Part shown: piece by piece, positions 20,231-29,310 of the stretch
Position numbering within the stretch: the first letter of the stretch is position 1
Layout: each line of letters starts with the position of its first letter
Source of the DNA: Acidobacteriota bacterium
GTDB lineage: Bacteria > Acidobacteriota > Terriglobia > Terriglobales > Acidobacteriaceae
Direction: 5' to 3'
Length of the DNA: 64,000 nt
Assembly (NCBI GenBank): GCA_021806005.1
Contig: JAJZDM010000006.1
Coordinates: 1 to 64,000 of the forward strand
Position numbers and translations under genes: made by a program
The notes under the pieces: model-generated
The model's database searches: none
Told to the model about the DNA's origin: nothing
Seen by the model: the letters and a program-made list of their open reading frames with translations, nothing else

Positions 20231-21868
20231 ATGGCAAGTTCCATTCCAATTGCCGTTCCATACAGCAATGAGCCGTTGAACGAGGTGGAGCGGGCACAGA
20301 TGCTGGCTCGCCGCTATCACGCCGAGTTTGTAGATCTGAAGAACTTCAAGATCCAGGTGGAGTTGTTCAAATCTGTGCCCGTGGACATGATGTTCCGCTA
20401 CAACTTTGTGCCGCTGGAGCAGAGCGAGGGACGGCTGGCGATCGCCGTGGCGGATCCATCGAAGCTGATGGTGATTGACGAGATTGCGGGTCTGCTGGGG
20501 GCCCGGATTGTGACTCGCGTGGCTACGCTGAGCCAGATTACGGATCTGCTGAAGAAGAATGAGCAGTCGCAGCGGGTGCTGGATGAGGCCAGCGAGGGGC
20601 TGGCCTTCGATGTGCTCTCCAACGAGGAGAACTCCGAGGAGAACATCTCGATTGAGAAGCTGACGGCCGATGATGATATCTCGCCGATCATCCGTCTGGT
20701 GGACACGACGATTTTTACGGCGCTTGAACGGCGCGCCTCGGATATTCATCTGGAGACCTATGACGACTCTCTGCTGGTGAAGTACCGCATCGACGGCGTG
20801 CTGCAGCAGGCGATGGCGCCGATTGCGCGCGAGCACCACCAGACGATTCTCTCCCGCATCAAGGTCATGAGCGAGTTGGATATCGCCGAACGGCGCGTGC
20901 CGCAGGATGGTCGCTTCCGGGTGCGTTACAAGGGTCGGCTGATTGACTTCCGCGTGAGTATCATGCCGACGGTGCATGGAGAGAATGCCGTGCTGCGCGT
21001 GCTGGACAAGGAGTCGATGTCGGAGAAGTTCACCCAGCTTTCGCTGGATGTGGTGGGCTTTGCGGAGAAGGATCTTACCCGGTTCCGGCGCTACATCAAG
21101 GAGCCCTACGGGATGGTGCTGGTAACCGGACCGACCGGGTCAGGCAAGACGACCACGCTGTATGCTGCGCTCAATGAGATCAAGAGCGAAGAGGACAAGA
21201 TCATCACCATCGAGGATCCGGTGGAGTATCAGATTCGCGGCATCACGCAGATTCCCGTGAATGAGAAAAAAGGGTTGACCTTTGCCCGCGGGCTGCGTTC
21301 CATCCTGCGTCACGATCCGGACAAGATCCTGGTGGGCGAGATCCGCGATGCCGAGACCGCGCAGATTGCGATCAACTCCGCGCTCACCGGCCATCTGGTG
21401 TTTACCACCGTCCACGCCAATAACGTTGTGGATGTGCTGGGCCGCTTTCTGAACATGGGTGTTGAGCCGTACAACTTTGTCAGCGCCCTGAACTGCATTC
21501 TCGCCCAGCGGCTGGTGCGCCAGGTCTGCGACTTTTGCGTGCACGATGTTCACTACTCGGACGCTGAACTGGAACAGAACGGTCTTCGTCCGGAGGAGTG
21601 GAGGGATGTGACCTTCAAGGAGGGGCCGGGGTGCATTGAGTGCGGCGGTACCGGATATCGAGGCCGGTCTGCGATTCATGAACTGCTGGAGCTGGACGAT
21701 CAGATCCGCGAGATGCTGCTCGAGAAGCGCCCCGGATCAGAGATTCGCAAGGCGGCCAAGGACAAGGGGATGTCGTTCCTGCGGGACTCGGCTCTGGAGC
21801 GGGTGCGGATGGGAATTACCACCCTGCGAGAGATTAACAAGGTCACGTTCATTGAGCAGGGCCGATAG
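20231..21868 (+). CDS. Type II secretion/type IV pilus assembly ATPase (GspE/PilB family)
   Basis: Walker A GPTGSGKTTTLYAALNEI, Walker B KILVGEIRDAETAQIAI, tetracysteine CDFC...CIECGGTGYRGR. Confidence 0.95.
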   Translation: MASSIPIAVPYSNEPLNEVERAQMLARRYHAEFVDLKNFKIQVELFKSVPVDMMFRYNFVPLEQSEGRLAIAVADPSKLMVIDEIAGLLGARIVTRVATLSQITDLLKKNEQSQRVLDEASEGLAFDVLSNEENSEENISIEKLTADDDISPIIRLVDTTIFTALERRASDIHLETYDDSLLVKYRIDGVLQQAMAPIAREHHQTILSRIKVMSELDIAERRVPQDGRFRVRYKGRLIDFRVSIMPTVHGENAVLRVLDKESMSEKFTQLSLDVVGFAEKDLTRFRRYIKEPYGMVLVTGPTGSGKTTTLYAALNEIKSEEDKIITIEDPVEYQIRGITQIPVNEKKGLTFARGLRSILRHDPDKILVGEIRDAETAQIAINSALTGHLVFTTVHANNVVDVLGRFLNMGVEPYNFVSALNCILAQRLVRQVCDFCVHDVHYSDAELEQNGLRPEEWRDVTFKEGPGCIECGGTGYRGRSAIHELLELDDQIREMLLEKRPGSEIRKAAKDKGMSFLRDSALERVRMGITTLREINKVTFIEQGR

Positions 21869-22075
21869 GCTTGGGCATTGCCGGTAAGATGGAGGAGCAG
21901 TGCCGTATCCCGAAGCAGGGGATGCTGGCTTTCGGAAGCCGCATTTCCGGGAGATCACAACGGCCGGAGGCCTCCAGCCGCTGTGTGGATGGGACGAAAC
22001 GGAGTGGCGGATCAAACGTCCAACCTTACAGCACTGTCATCCCTATCTCTTGCAAGGTACTCTAGTTAGAGCCCA

Positions 22076-23161
22076 ATGAATATTCTTCCCCAAGCCTCCG
22101 GAATCCGCCCCCGTCTGGCCTGCGAGATTCTGCCGCAGGGTGTGGTGGCAGGCCGTTCGAGCGATGCGAATGCGGCGCTGGAGGCGGTGTCGGTTGCGGC
22201 CCTGACGGCGGGCGCTGTGGCTCCCGGGTTGAAACCCGGCAATCTGCCGGACCGGGCAGCGGTGGTGGATGCGATCCGGGATGCCCTGGAACAACTCGGT
22301 GAGCGCGCCAACGCTCGCGACGGCAATCTGACCCTGGTGATTCCGGACGCCGCGGTGCGGGTGCTGTTGCTGGAGTTTGAGGCCCTGCCGGTGCGGGTGT
22401 CTGAGGCTCTGCCGCTGGTGCGCTTTCGTTTGAAGAAGCTGCTTCCATTCGATGCGGATGAGGCGATGGTGAGCTACCAGACGATGAGCTCCGGCAAGGC
22501 CGGGGTACGGGTGCTGGCGGTGGCGATCCCCCGCGATGTGCTGAGCGAGTATGAGACCGCGGTGCGAGATGCCGGTTTTGAGCCGGGCGCCGTACTGCCG
22601 AGTACGCTGGCCTGCCTGGCGGCGCTGCAGGATACGAACCCGGTGCTACTGGTGAATGCGAATCCACTGGGGGTAACCGCGGCGATTGTACGCGCAGGCA
22701 TCCTGCTGCTGCATCGCAGCGTGGATCTTCAGGAGCATGCCCTGCTTGGGCAGACCCCACAGGATCATCCTTCACGGAACTCCGAGCAGGACAGGGTGGC
22801 AGAAGCTGCCGCCGCCCCTCCGGCCTGGAGGGATGCTGCCGCCGGGGACAGGAGTTCCGGTGACAGCCCGGCAACGTTCGGTCTGGAGCCCATTCCGCTG
22901 GCCAGCGAGATCGCCCAGGCGGTGAGCGTGGCGGCCGCATACTTTGAGGACACGCTGGCGGCGCCTCCGACGGAGGTGCTGAGCGCGGGACCGCTGGGAG
23001 CAGAGCGGCTGAGCCGGATTCTCAAGACCTCCGGTGTGGGGGAAGATGGGGGTTGGAAGGTGCGAGAGTTGGTGGAGAACGCTGCGCTTCTGCCGGGAGC
23101 GGCCAAGTCGACGGCGCCCCGCGCCTGGCTGTCCGGGGTGCTGGGGGCGCTGCGCGGCTGA
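22076..23161 (+). CDS. PilM-like protein (actin-fold, GspL/PilM)
   Basis: Position before PilN-like gene; LPVRVSEALPLVRFRLKKLLPFDADEAMVSYQ; VLAVAIPRDVLSEYETAVRDAGFEPGAVLPSTLACLAAL. Confidence 0.75.
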   Translation: MNILPQASGIRPRLACEILPQGVVAGRSSDANAALEAVSVAALTAGAVAPGLKPGNLPDRAAVVDAIRDALEQLGERANARDGNLTLVIPDAAVRVLLLEFEALPVRVSEALPLVRFRLKKLLPFDADEAMVSYQTMSSGKAGVRVLAVAIPRDVLSEYETAVRDAGFEPGAVLPSTLACLAALQDTNPVLLVNANPLGVTAAIVRAGILLLHRSVDLQEHALLGQTPQDHPSRNSEQDRVAEAAAAPPAWRDAAAGDRSSGDSPATFGLEPIPLASEIAQAVSVAAAYFEDTLAAPPTEVLSAGPLGAERLSRILKTSGVGEDGGWKVRELVENAALLPGAAKSTAPRAWLSGVLGALRG

Positions 23162-23970
23162 TGCGGATTACGGTCAATCTCGCGACGCGGCCCTATGTTG
23201 AGCTGGGGCCCATTGTTCTGCGGCTGCGGATCCTGATGCTCCTGCTGGTTCTGCTGGCCATGGGCGGACTGGCGGCGACGCATGTGCTGGAGAAGAAGCT
23301 GGCCGTTGAGCAGGCGCGGCTGAATGCAGTGCATGTGAAGGTGGTGGCGGCGCAGAATGAGAGGCTTGGCAACGTGCGGCGGATGCGCGAGCCGGCCAAC
23401 GCCGCGATCCTGACCCGGGCACACTTTCTGAATGCCTTGTTTCTGCGCAAGAGCTTCTCCTGGACGGCCGTGATGATGGATCTGGAGACCGTGCTGCCGG
23501 AGGGCGTGCAGGTGACTTCGATTGAGCCGGAGCCAACCACCAATGGCGATGTGATGATCCATCTGCGAGTCTCCGGCGACCGGGACCGAGCGGTGCAACT
23601 GGTGCGGAACCTGGAGCGGTCCAAGCGGTTCCTGGAGCCGCGGTTGACGGGCGAGGCGACCGAGGCCAAGGATCTGAGCCAGCAGGGCAACCGGATGGGT
23701 GCCGCAGGACCGATGGCGGGTCCGCCTCCGGGGGTAGAGTTCGAGATTCTGGCCAACTACAATCCGCTGCCTCCGGGACAGTCCTACGGCACGGCTAGCT
23801 CCTCGGCCGCCAGGGGCCGCTCTGCTTCGAAGTCGGGAGCAAAGCGACCAGCCACGGCTGCCGCGAAGGGAGCCGCGGGGGGCAAGAAGGTGCGTGAGCC
23901 AGACGGCCGGCGGAGATCCTCTCTCCCAGCGGCTCGGAACCAGCGGTCTGCAAGCGGGGGTGCGCGATGA
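23161..23970 (+). CDS. PilN-like fimbrial assembly protein with basic C-terminal tail
   Basis: ATG at 23161 overlaps upstream stop (TGATG); MRITVNLATRPYVELGPIVLRLRILMLLLVLLAMGGL; SWTAVMMDLETVLPEGVQVTSIEP. Confidence 0.78.
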   Translation: MRITVNLATRPYVELGPIVLRLRILMLLLVLLAMGGLAATHVLEKKLAVEQARLNAVHVKVVAAQNERLGNVRRMREPANAAILTRAHFLNALFLRKSFSWTAVMMDLETVLPEGVQVTSIEPEPTTNGDVMIHLRVSGDRDRAVQLVRNLERSKRFLEPRLTGEATEAKDLSQQGNRMGAAGPMAGPPPGVEFEILANYNPLPPGQSYGTASSSAARGRSASKSGAKRPATAAAKGAAGGKKVREPDGRRRSSLPAARNQRSASGGAR

Positions 23971-24869
23971 GCACGGTCTTTATCCCGCCGGGAAGCGAGC
24001 GTCCGTTGGGGACGCCGGCGGGCGCTGTTCGGCCGCCGGAGGAGTCCGCGCCGGAGCGGCCGCTGCCGCGCCTGATCGCACGTGCCCGGAAGTTGCTGAC
24101 CATGCTGAACCTGCATCTGGCCGGTGTGGCAGTTCTGTCGCTGTATGTTCTGTATCTTGTGGCCCATCTGGTCTTTCTCTGGAAGGGATTGAGCGCGAAC
24201 AACGACTCCGCTGTGGACCAGCAGCGAGTGCAATTAATTGCTGCGCAGTTGGCCGCCAGACCGCTGCGCGGGCTGGACAAGAAGCTGATAGCGTCCACGC
24301 GCGATGCGGATGCGTTCTATCAGATCCGGTTGCCCTACGCGGACTCTCAGGTGGCGGCAGAGATCGGGATGCTGGCGCACAAGGCCGGCGTGCGCTGGAC
24401 CCATGCGCAGTATGCATACTTTCCGGTGCTCTCAGCCAGATACGCGCTTACCCAGGTAGGGATCGACGCCAGCGTCTCAGGGGATTACCGGCCGATTGTG
24501 ATGTTCATCAACTCGCTGGAACGGGACAAGGTCTTCTTTGTGATCAATGGCATCGATCTCTCCGGCCAGCAGTCCGGGCAGGTGAATCTGCGCATCCGTT
24601 TGACGACCTATCTGCGGCCACCGAACCCGAATGAACTCTCGGCGGAGATGCCAGCGGCGGAGAACGCTGCGGGAGGTCCAACGACGGGAGATTTGGGAGT
24701 GGCAGGGCCAGCGACGGGGAACCCGACGGAGAACGGAGCTGGAGCCTCCGGCCAGCGGCCCGGTCAGCAGGGACAGAGGATGGGCCCGGGCAATCCGGGG
24801 ATTGGCGGTCGAGGGTTTGGGGGCGCGCGCCCCGGCAGCCAGCCCATTACGACGGGAGGTCGGCTATGA
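23967..24869 (+). CDS. PilO/GspM-like protein
   Basis: Translationally coupled (ATGA) to PilN-like gene; single TM; GDYRPIVMFINSLERDKVFFVINGIDLSGQQSGQVNLRIRLTTYL typical of PilO. Confidence 0.75.
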   Translation: MSTVFIPPGSERPLGTPAGAVRPPEESAPERPLPRLIARARKLLTMLNLHLAGVAVLSLYVLYLVAHLVFLWKGLSANNDSAVDQQRVQLIAAQLAARPLRGLDKKLIASTRDADAFYQIRLPYADSQVAAEIGMLAHKAGVRWTHAQYAYFPVLSARYALTQVGIDASVSGDYRPIVMFINSLERDKVFFVINGIDLSGQQSGQVNLRIRLTTYLRPPNPNELSAEMPAAENAAGGPTTGDLGVAGPATGNPTENGAGASGQRPGQQGQRMGPGNPGIGGRGFGGARPGSQPITTGGRL

Positions 24870-25558
24870 GCGCTGCCCCTGCTCAGGACAAGAAGACGCT
24901 GGTGGTGGTCTCCGTGTTTGGAGTGCTTCTGCTGGGATTTGTTCTTTATGCCTACGACAGCTTCTTTGGCGGGTCGCCGAACCCTGCCGCCACGGTTGCG
25001 CCAGCGGCCGAGCCGCAGGCGGCGAACTCAGAGGCTACAGCACAGCCGGAGGAGCCTGCTGAAGCGTCGGCTGCTCCAGCCCGCAACGGTAGAGCGGGAC
25101 TGGGGATTGCGCCTGGAGTCGCCGCCCGGATGCTGGCCAGCACATCGTCGAGTCTCGATCCCACCCTGGACGAAGCGGAGATGCTGCGGACCGAGAGCCT
25201 GGTGTATACCGGAATGGGACGCAACATCTTTTCGCTTGTCTCCGCGCCGCCGCAGCCGGTGCTGGTGATCCCCAAGGGTATGCCGGGAGCGCGGCCGGGC
25301 GGACCGGCGGGTGCGGCTGCGACGGCACCGGCGGGACCACCTCCACCTCCACCGATTCCGCTGAAGTTCTTTGGGACCGCGATGCGGGTGACCGGGAAGA
25401 ATCAGGCGTTTCTGCTCGATGGAGGGAATGTGTACCTGGCCTCGGAGGGCGATATCGTAGCTCGCCGCTACAGGGTGGTGAGCATTGGAGCCACCAGTAT
25501 CCGGGTGGAGGATCTGCTGAACTTGAACACCCAGACCCTGCCACTGCAGAACCGCTGA
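24866..25558 (+). CDS. PilP/GspC-like protein
   Basis: Coupled ATGA start; single TM; PIPLKFFGTAMRVTGKNQAFLLDGGNVYLASEGDIVARRYRVVSIGATSIRVEDLLNLNTQTLPL. Confidence 0.7.
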   Translation: MSAAPAQDKKTLVVVSVFGVLLLGFVLYAYDSFFGGSPNPAATVAPAAEPQAANSEATAQPEEPAEASAAPARNGRAGLGIAPGVAARMLASTSSSLDPTLDEAEMLRTESLVYTGMGRNIFSLVSAPPQPVLVIPKGMPGARPGGPAGAAATAPAGPPPPPPIPLKFFGTAMRVTGKNQAFLLDGGNVYLASEGDIVARRYRVVSIGATSIRVEDLLNLNTQTLPLQNR

Positions 25559-25754
25559 AGAAGTTCGTGGGCGAGCGTGCCGGGCAACGGTTCAGGCTGG
25601 TGCAGAGTCGGCTCGGGGCCCAAGGATGAGGGAGAGACGACGGCAATCACTTGAGCCCGGAGCGGATCTGCTTCGTCCAATCTGTTGTGGGATCGTCCGG
25701 TTGATCTCCGTCCCGCCCGTCTGCGGCGCCTGATACGGTCTTTAGGAGAGTCTC

Positions 25755-26819
25755 TTGAAAAACGCTGCCTCCGCATACCGCCAACCCGAGTTCGGGCAGT
25801 CCGAGCAGGTCGCCTCCGCCCGGCACCCGGCCGAGGAGGGGTTCATGCTGCTGGCCGCGGTAGTGATGGTGGCGTTGCTGGTGATTGCGCTGTCTGTGGC
25901 AGCGCCAATGGTCGCCCGGCAACTGCAGCGGGACAAAGAGGTTGAGAGCCAGCACCGGATGAATGAGTACGTGCGGGCGGTTCAACTTTACTATCGGAGT
26001 TTTGGCAGCTATCCACCCTCCATCAAGGCACTGGAGAACAACAACAACATACGGTTTCTGCGCAAGGTGTACATCGATCCGCTCACGGGGAAGGCAGACT
26101 ACCGGCTGATTCATCAGGGTGAGCAGCGGACGAAGATTCATGTGTTCTTTGGCCAGGAGTTGGACGGTCTGGCGGCGAACCTGGGTTCGGCCGGAGGGAT
26201 GCAGGGAGGCGCAATGGGAGCCATGGGCGCGGGAGGGATGGCCAGCGCCAGCCCTGCCGGTGGGCTCGGCTCCAGCATTGGAGGAACATCGATCGGGGGC
26301 AGTTCCGGAGGTAGTCCGTTTGGAAGCAGTACGAGCGGCTCGACCAGCAGTGGGGACAGCAGCAATGGGAGCAGCAGCGGGAGTTCCGGCAGTGGGAGTT
26401 CGGGCAGTAGTGGAAGTTCCGGGACCAGCGGAAGCAATGGAAGCAGCTCTAGCTCGGAGGACCTGAATGCCGATACGCTCGGCTCGATTGTGGGAGTTGG
26501 AACTTCCAGGTCCGGGACGTCCATCAGCCAGCCCAACGGCCAGACAAGTTATGAGGACTGGGAGTTCTGGTATGACCCGAACATCGATATGCTCAAGCAG
26601 GGGGTGAACGTGAGTGGAGGCGGAGGAATGACCTCTCAGTCGGCCAGCAGCTTTGGGCAGAATGCTGTCACCGGGCAGTCAAACTCAGGTTCGAGTAGCA
26701 GCGGGGCATCCGGCGGTAGCAGCCTGTTCGGAGGGAGTTCGTTTGGTGGCAGTTCGACTGGCAGCAGTGGAACGAATGGGGCGAACTCAAACAGTCCGTT
26801 CTCGAGCAGCCCGTTCTGA
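25755..26819 (+). CDS. GspG-like pseudopilin with long Ser/Gly-rich C-terminal tail
   Basis: Prepilin-like EEG|FMLLAAVVMVALLVIALSVAAPMVARQ; RMNEYVRAVQLYYRSFGSYPPSIKALE...YIDPLTGKADYRLI; then GSSSGSSGSGSSGSSGSSGTSGSNGSSSSS tract. Confidence 0.82.
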   Translation: MKNAASAYRQPEFGQSEQVASARHPAEEGFMLLAAVVMVALLVIALSVAAPMVARQLQRDKEVESQHRMNEYVRAVQLYYRSFGSYPPSIKALENNNNIRFLRKVYIDPLTGKADYRLIHQGEQRTKIHVFFGQELDGLAANLGSAGGMQGGAMGAMGAGGMASASPAGGLGSSIGGTSIGGSSGGSPFGSSTSGSTSSGDSSNGSSSGSSGSGSSGSSGSSGTSGSNGSSSSSEDLNADTLGSIVGVGTSRSGTSISQPNGQTSYEDWEFWYDPNIDMLKQGVNVSGGGGMTSQSASSFGQNAVTGQSNSGSSSSGASGGSSLFGGSSFGGSSTGSSGTNGANSNSPFSSSPF

Positions 26820-27011
26820 ATGTGAGAGAACCGTGCCTGTTGTTGCGGGGAGGGTTGGAGGACCCTGCGCTGTTACGGCGCGGACAGATGTGGATACCGC
26901 GTATGGCATCCTGCAAGCCCATATCTCAAAAGGCCCAGATGCGGGGCACCGATTTGTTGGGGGAACCACAAGCGGGGTCGCCCGCGGAGTGGTACTTGCA
27001 GCAAAGGTGCT

Positions 27012-27185
27012 TCAGCGTTTGATCGCCCACATCGCCCAACTGGCGGCGATTACAGCGCCTACGAACAGAAAGAAGCAGAGAGCTCCAAATCGGATCATCA
27101 TCCTGGGCTGCTCGCGCTGCGTGATGCCAAAGACCACCGAGATGCAGAGCGCAAAGATCAGCATGGCGGAGAAGTGAGTGAGCAT
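27012..27185 (-). CDS. 57-aa membrane microprotein with FGITQ motif (not in supplied ORF track)
   Basis: MLTHFSAMLIFALCISVVFGITQREQPRMMIRFGALCFFLFVGAVIAASWAMWAIKR*; start overlaps the stop of the DUF6677-like gene (TGATG). Confidence 0.65.
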   Translation of the reverse strand: MLTHFSAMLIFALCISVVFGITQREQPRMMIRFGALCFFLFVGAVIAASWAMWAIKR

Positions 27186-27661
27186 CAGAGTGAGGCCTTT
27201 CTGCCGTTGGCGAGCGAGTACGCATCGACGGCGGCGATAACGTTCAGAAGGCCTCCGACAACCAGGAACTTGGTACCGTAGTCCGCCAGGGTATTCACCA
27301 CCGAGGGTGCGCCCCAGTCAAAGAAACGGGCCAGCATGTATGGCAGGCCCATGCCGAGTTGCCCGGCGAAGCCGAGCATATCCATCAGGTCACCTGTGTT
27401 GGGCAGATAGACCTTGCCGGCGAGTTGCAGGCCGACGGTGTACATGGTGAGGATGGCGGCAAAGAGCAGCAGGGCGCGCACCCACTTGCCGATGAGAAAG
27501 TGTCCGGCACCAGGCAGCAGCCATCCGACAACAAGCACCACGACCGGGAACTTGGTGGAGTTCTCGCCGGAGAGCGGTGGCACCGTCTGCGGTTGCCTGG
27601 GCGCATAGCTGGGGGCTTGCTGGTTCGGTGGGGCCATGGCTGTTGATTTTATCAGTAGCAT
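27185..27661 (-). CDS. DUF6677-like multi-TM membrane protein
   Basis: FPVVVLVVGWLLPGAGHFLIGKWVRALLLFAAILTMYTVGLQLAGKVY...; true start probably MAPPNQQ. Confidence 0.7.
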   Translation of the reverse strand: MLLIKSTAMAPPNQQAPSYAPRQPQTVPPLSGENSTKFPVVVLVVGWLLPGAGHFLIGKWVRALLLFAAILTMYTVGLQLAGKVYLPNTGDLMDMLGFAGQLGMGLPYMLARFFDWGAPSVVNTLADYGTKFLVVGGLLNVIAAVDAYSLANGRKASL

Positions 27662-27685
27662 CGGTTGGCGTGCCCCGGCGTGCTC

Positions 27686-28900
27686 TCAGATCTGCAGGAG
27701 TTGGCGCTGCAAGGGGCCGGTGACGATGGCGCTGCCCGGGCGCGTGATCATGTTGATCTCGCTGCGGACGCCGAATTCGCCCGGGAAGTAGATGCCGGGT
27801 TCCACCGAGAAGCAGGTGTTGGGCAGGAGGAGACGTTCGTCATGGGTCTCCAGGTTGTCCAGATGGGCTCCGCTGCCGTGCAGCGCGACCTCGATGTTAT
27901 GGCCGGTTCGATGGGTGAAGAACTCCCCGAAGCCAGCCTCGTGGATCACGGCGCGGGCTGCGTCGTCGGCCTCCCAGCCAGCGATGGCTCGGCCGTCGCC
28001 ATAGGCGCGCTGGATCGTCTCAATGGCGGCGTCGCGCGCATCGCGGACGGTATTGAAGATGAGTTGCTCGCGGTCGGTGGGGGTTCGTCCCAGAACGCCC
28101 GTCCAGGTGATGTCATACCAGATGGCCGAGGGGTCGGGCAGGTCCGGGCTGCCCGGTGCTGCCAGTTTTGCCCAGATGTCGATCAGGATGAAGTCGCCGT
28201 TATGCAGAGTGCGTGAATGCTCCGCCGTTGGCTCATAGTGCGAGTCAGCGGAGTTGGGGCCGGCGCTGCAGTTGGGACCGTGGTCGGTCCAAAGGCCGGC
28301 CCGGCGCATCTCCAGTCGCAGGAACTCGACGACATCGAACTCGGTGATGGAGGCTCCGCCGCGAACGCCCTCACCGATGTACTTCCAGCCAGAGGCAAGG
28401 ACTGCATCCAGACGCCGCTGCGCCTCGAAGTGAGTCAGGATCTGAGCCTCGGTGAGCACTGCCTGAAACAGGCTGACGAGATCCGCGGAGCTGACTACAT
28501 GCTTGCCCAGGGAACGCACCAGTTCCACGGTGCCGGCGTCCACCATGGAGACGTACATGATGGCGTTGCGCGGAGAGTACTGCATGGCGACGGTGGTTGT
28601 GCCCTCCAGAATCTCGTCGAGCTTCTGTTCCAGCTCCTGCCAGGAAGAGTAAGCGTCTTTGCTGCCCGGCAGGGTATCCAGCTTGCCGGATTCGATACGA
28701 TGCACCAGCTTGCGGGGCTCTCCCTCCGCGGGCACAAAGTAGAACCAGCGCCGGGAGACGAAGCTGTTCTCGTCCAGGTCCAGTACCCGGTAGGCGATCG
28801 GGTCACGGTGGTGATGATCGTAGAAGAGCCAGCCATCCAACTGGCGTATCCGGAGCGCGGACTGCAGGGCCGAGAGTTCGAAGTGAGCCATCGACTCCAT
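27686..28900 (-). CDS. M24-family metallopeptidase (Xaa-Pro aminopeptidase-like)
   Basis: FILIDIWAKL...WYDITWTGVLG, HEAGFGEFFTHRTGHNIEVALHG, NTCFSVEPGIYFPGEFGVRSEIN: metal-ligand motifs of M24. Likely start MESMAHFEL at 28900. Confidence 0.88.
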   Translation of the reverse strand: MESMAHFELSALQSALRIRQLDGWLFYDHHHRDPIAYRVLDLDENSFVSRRWFYFVPAEGEPRKLVHRIESGKLDTLPGSKDAYSSWQELEQKLDEILEGTTTVAMQYSPRNAIMYVSMVDAGTVELVRSLGKHVVSSADLVSLFQAVLTEAQILTHFEAQRRLDAVLASGWKYIGEGVRGGASITEFDVVEFLRLEMRRAGLWTDHGPNCSAGPNSADSHYEPTAEHSRTLHNGDFILIDIWAKLAAPGSPDLPDPSAIWYDITWTGVLGRTPTDREQLIFNTVRDARDAAIETIQRAYGDGRAIAGWEADDAARAVIHEAGFGEFFTHRTGHNIEVALHGSGAHLDNLETHDERLLLPNTCFSVEPGIYFPGEFGVRSEINMITRPGSAIVTGPLQRQLLQI

Positions 28901-29310
28901 GATAGGACAGCCAATAGCAGGGCGGAGAATCAAGCGGCAGAGATAACGAAGGATTCTGGGGAGATCACGTTCCGGGGTAGAGCCAATGTGGGCAGATCCG
29001 GACCTGTTAGGTCCAGGGTTGGGAGTTCCGGGAAGATGACGGGGCCGGCAAGAGCTTTGCGTATGCTCATCGGCTCCTGTCCCAGTCGCAGGGGACGTTG
29101 CTGCGATCCATCCCGTGGGTGGGAAGACGCCACGAGGGAGGCATAGAGCCGGACTTTGTGCGAATGGCGGACGCTGATTCAGATTTCATGCGGTATTCGA
29201 ATGAATCCTGATTGCAGTTGCGTAGAGCGTGGCATCTTACCGGCATACTCCCTCAGGCCCAACCCTCCCGATCCAAGGGGAAGAAGCAGAAGAAACTCAA
29301 GGAGAGCTCG

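Noticed and set aside
19580-20977. 465-aa minus-strand ORF spanning GspF/GspE
   Set aside because: Crosses two genuine plus-strand genes; no recognisable domain.
26280-26820. Repetitive GGCAGTAGTGGAAGTTCC-like sequence considered as a CRISPR or satellite
   Set aside because: No regular repeat/spacer pattern; it is in-frame Ser/Gly codons of the pseudopilin tail.
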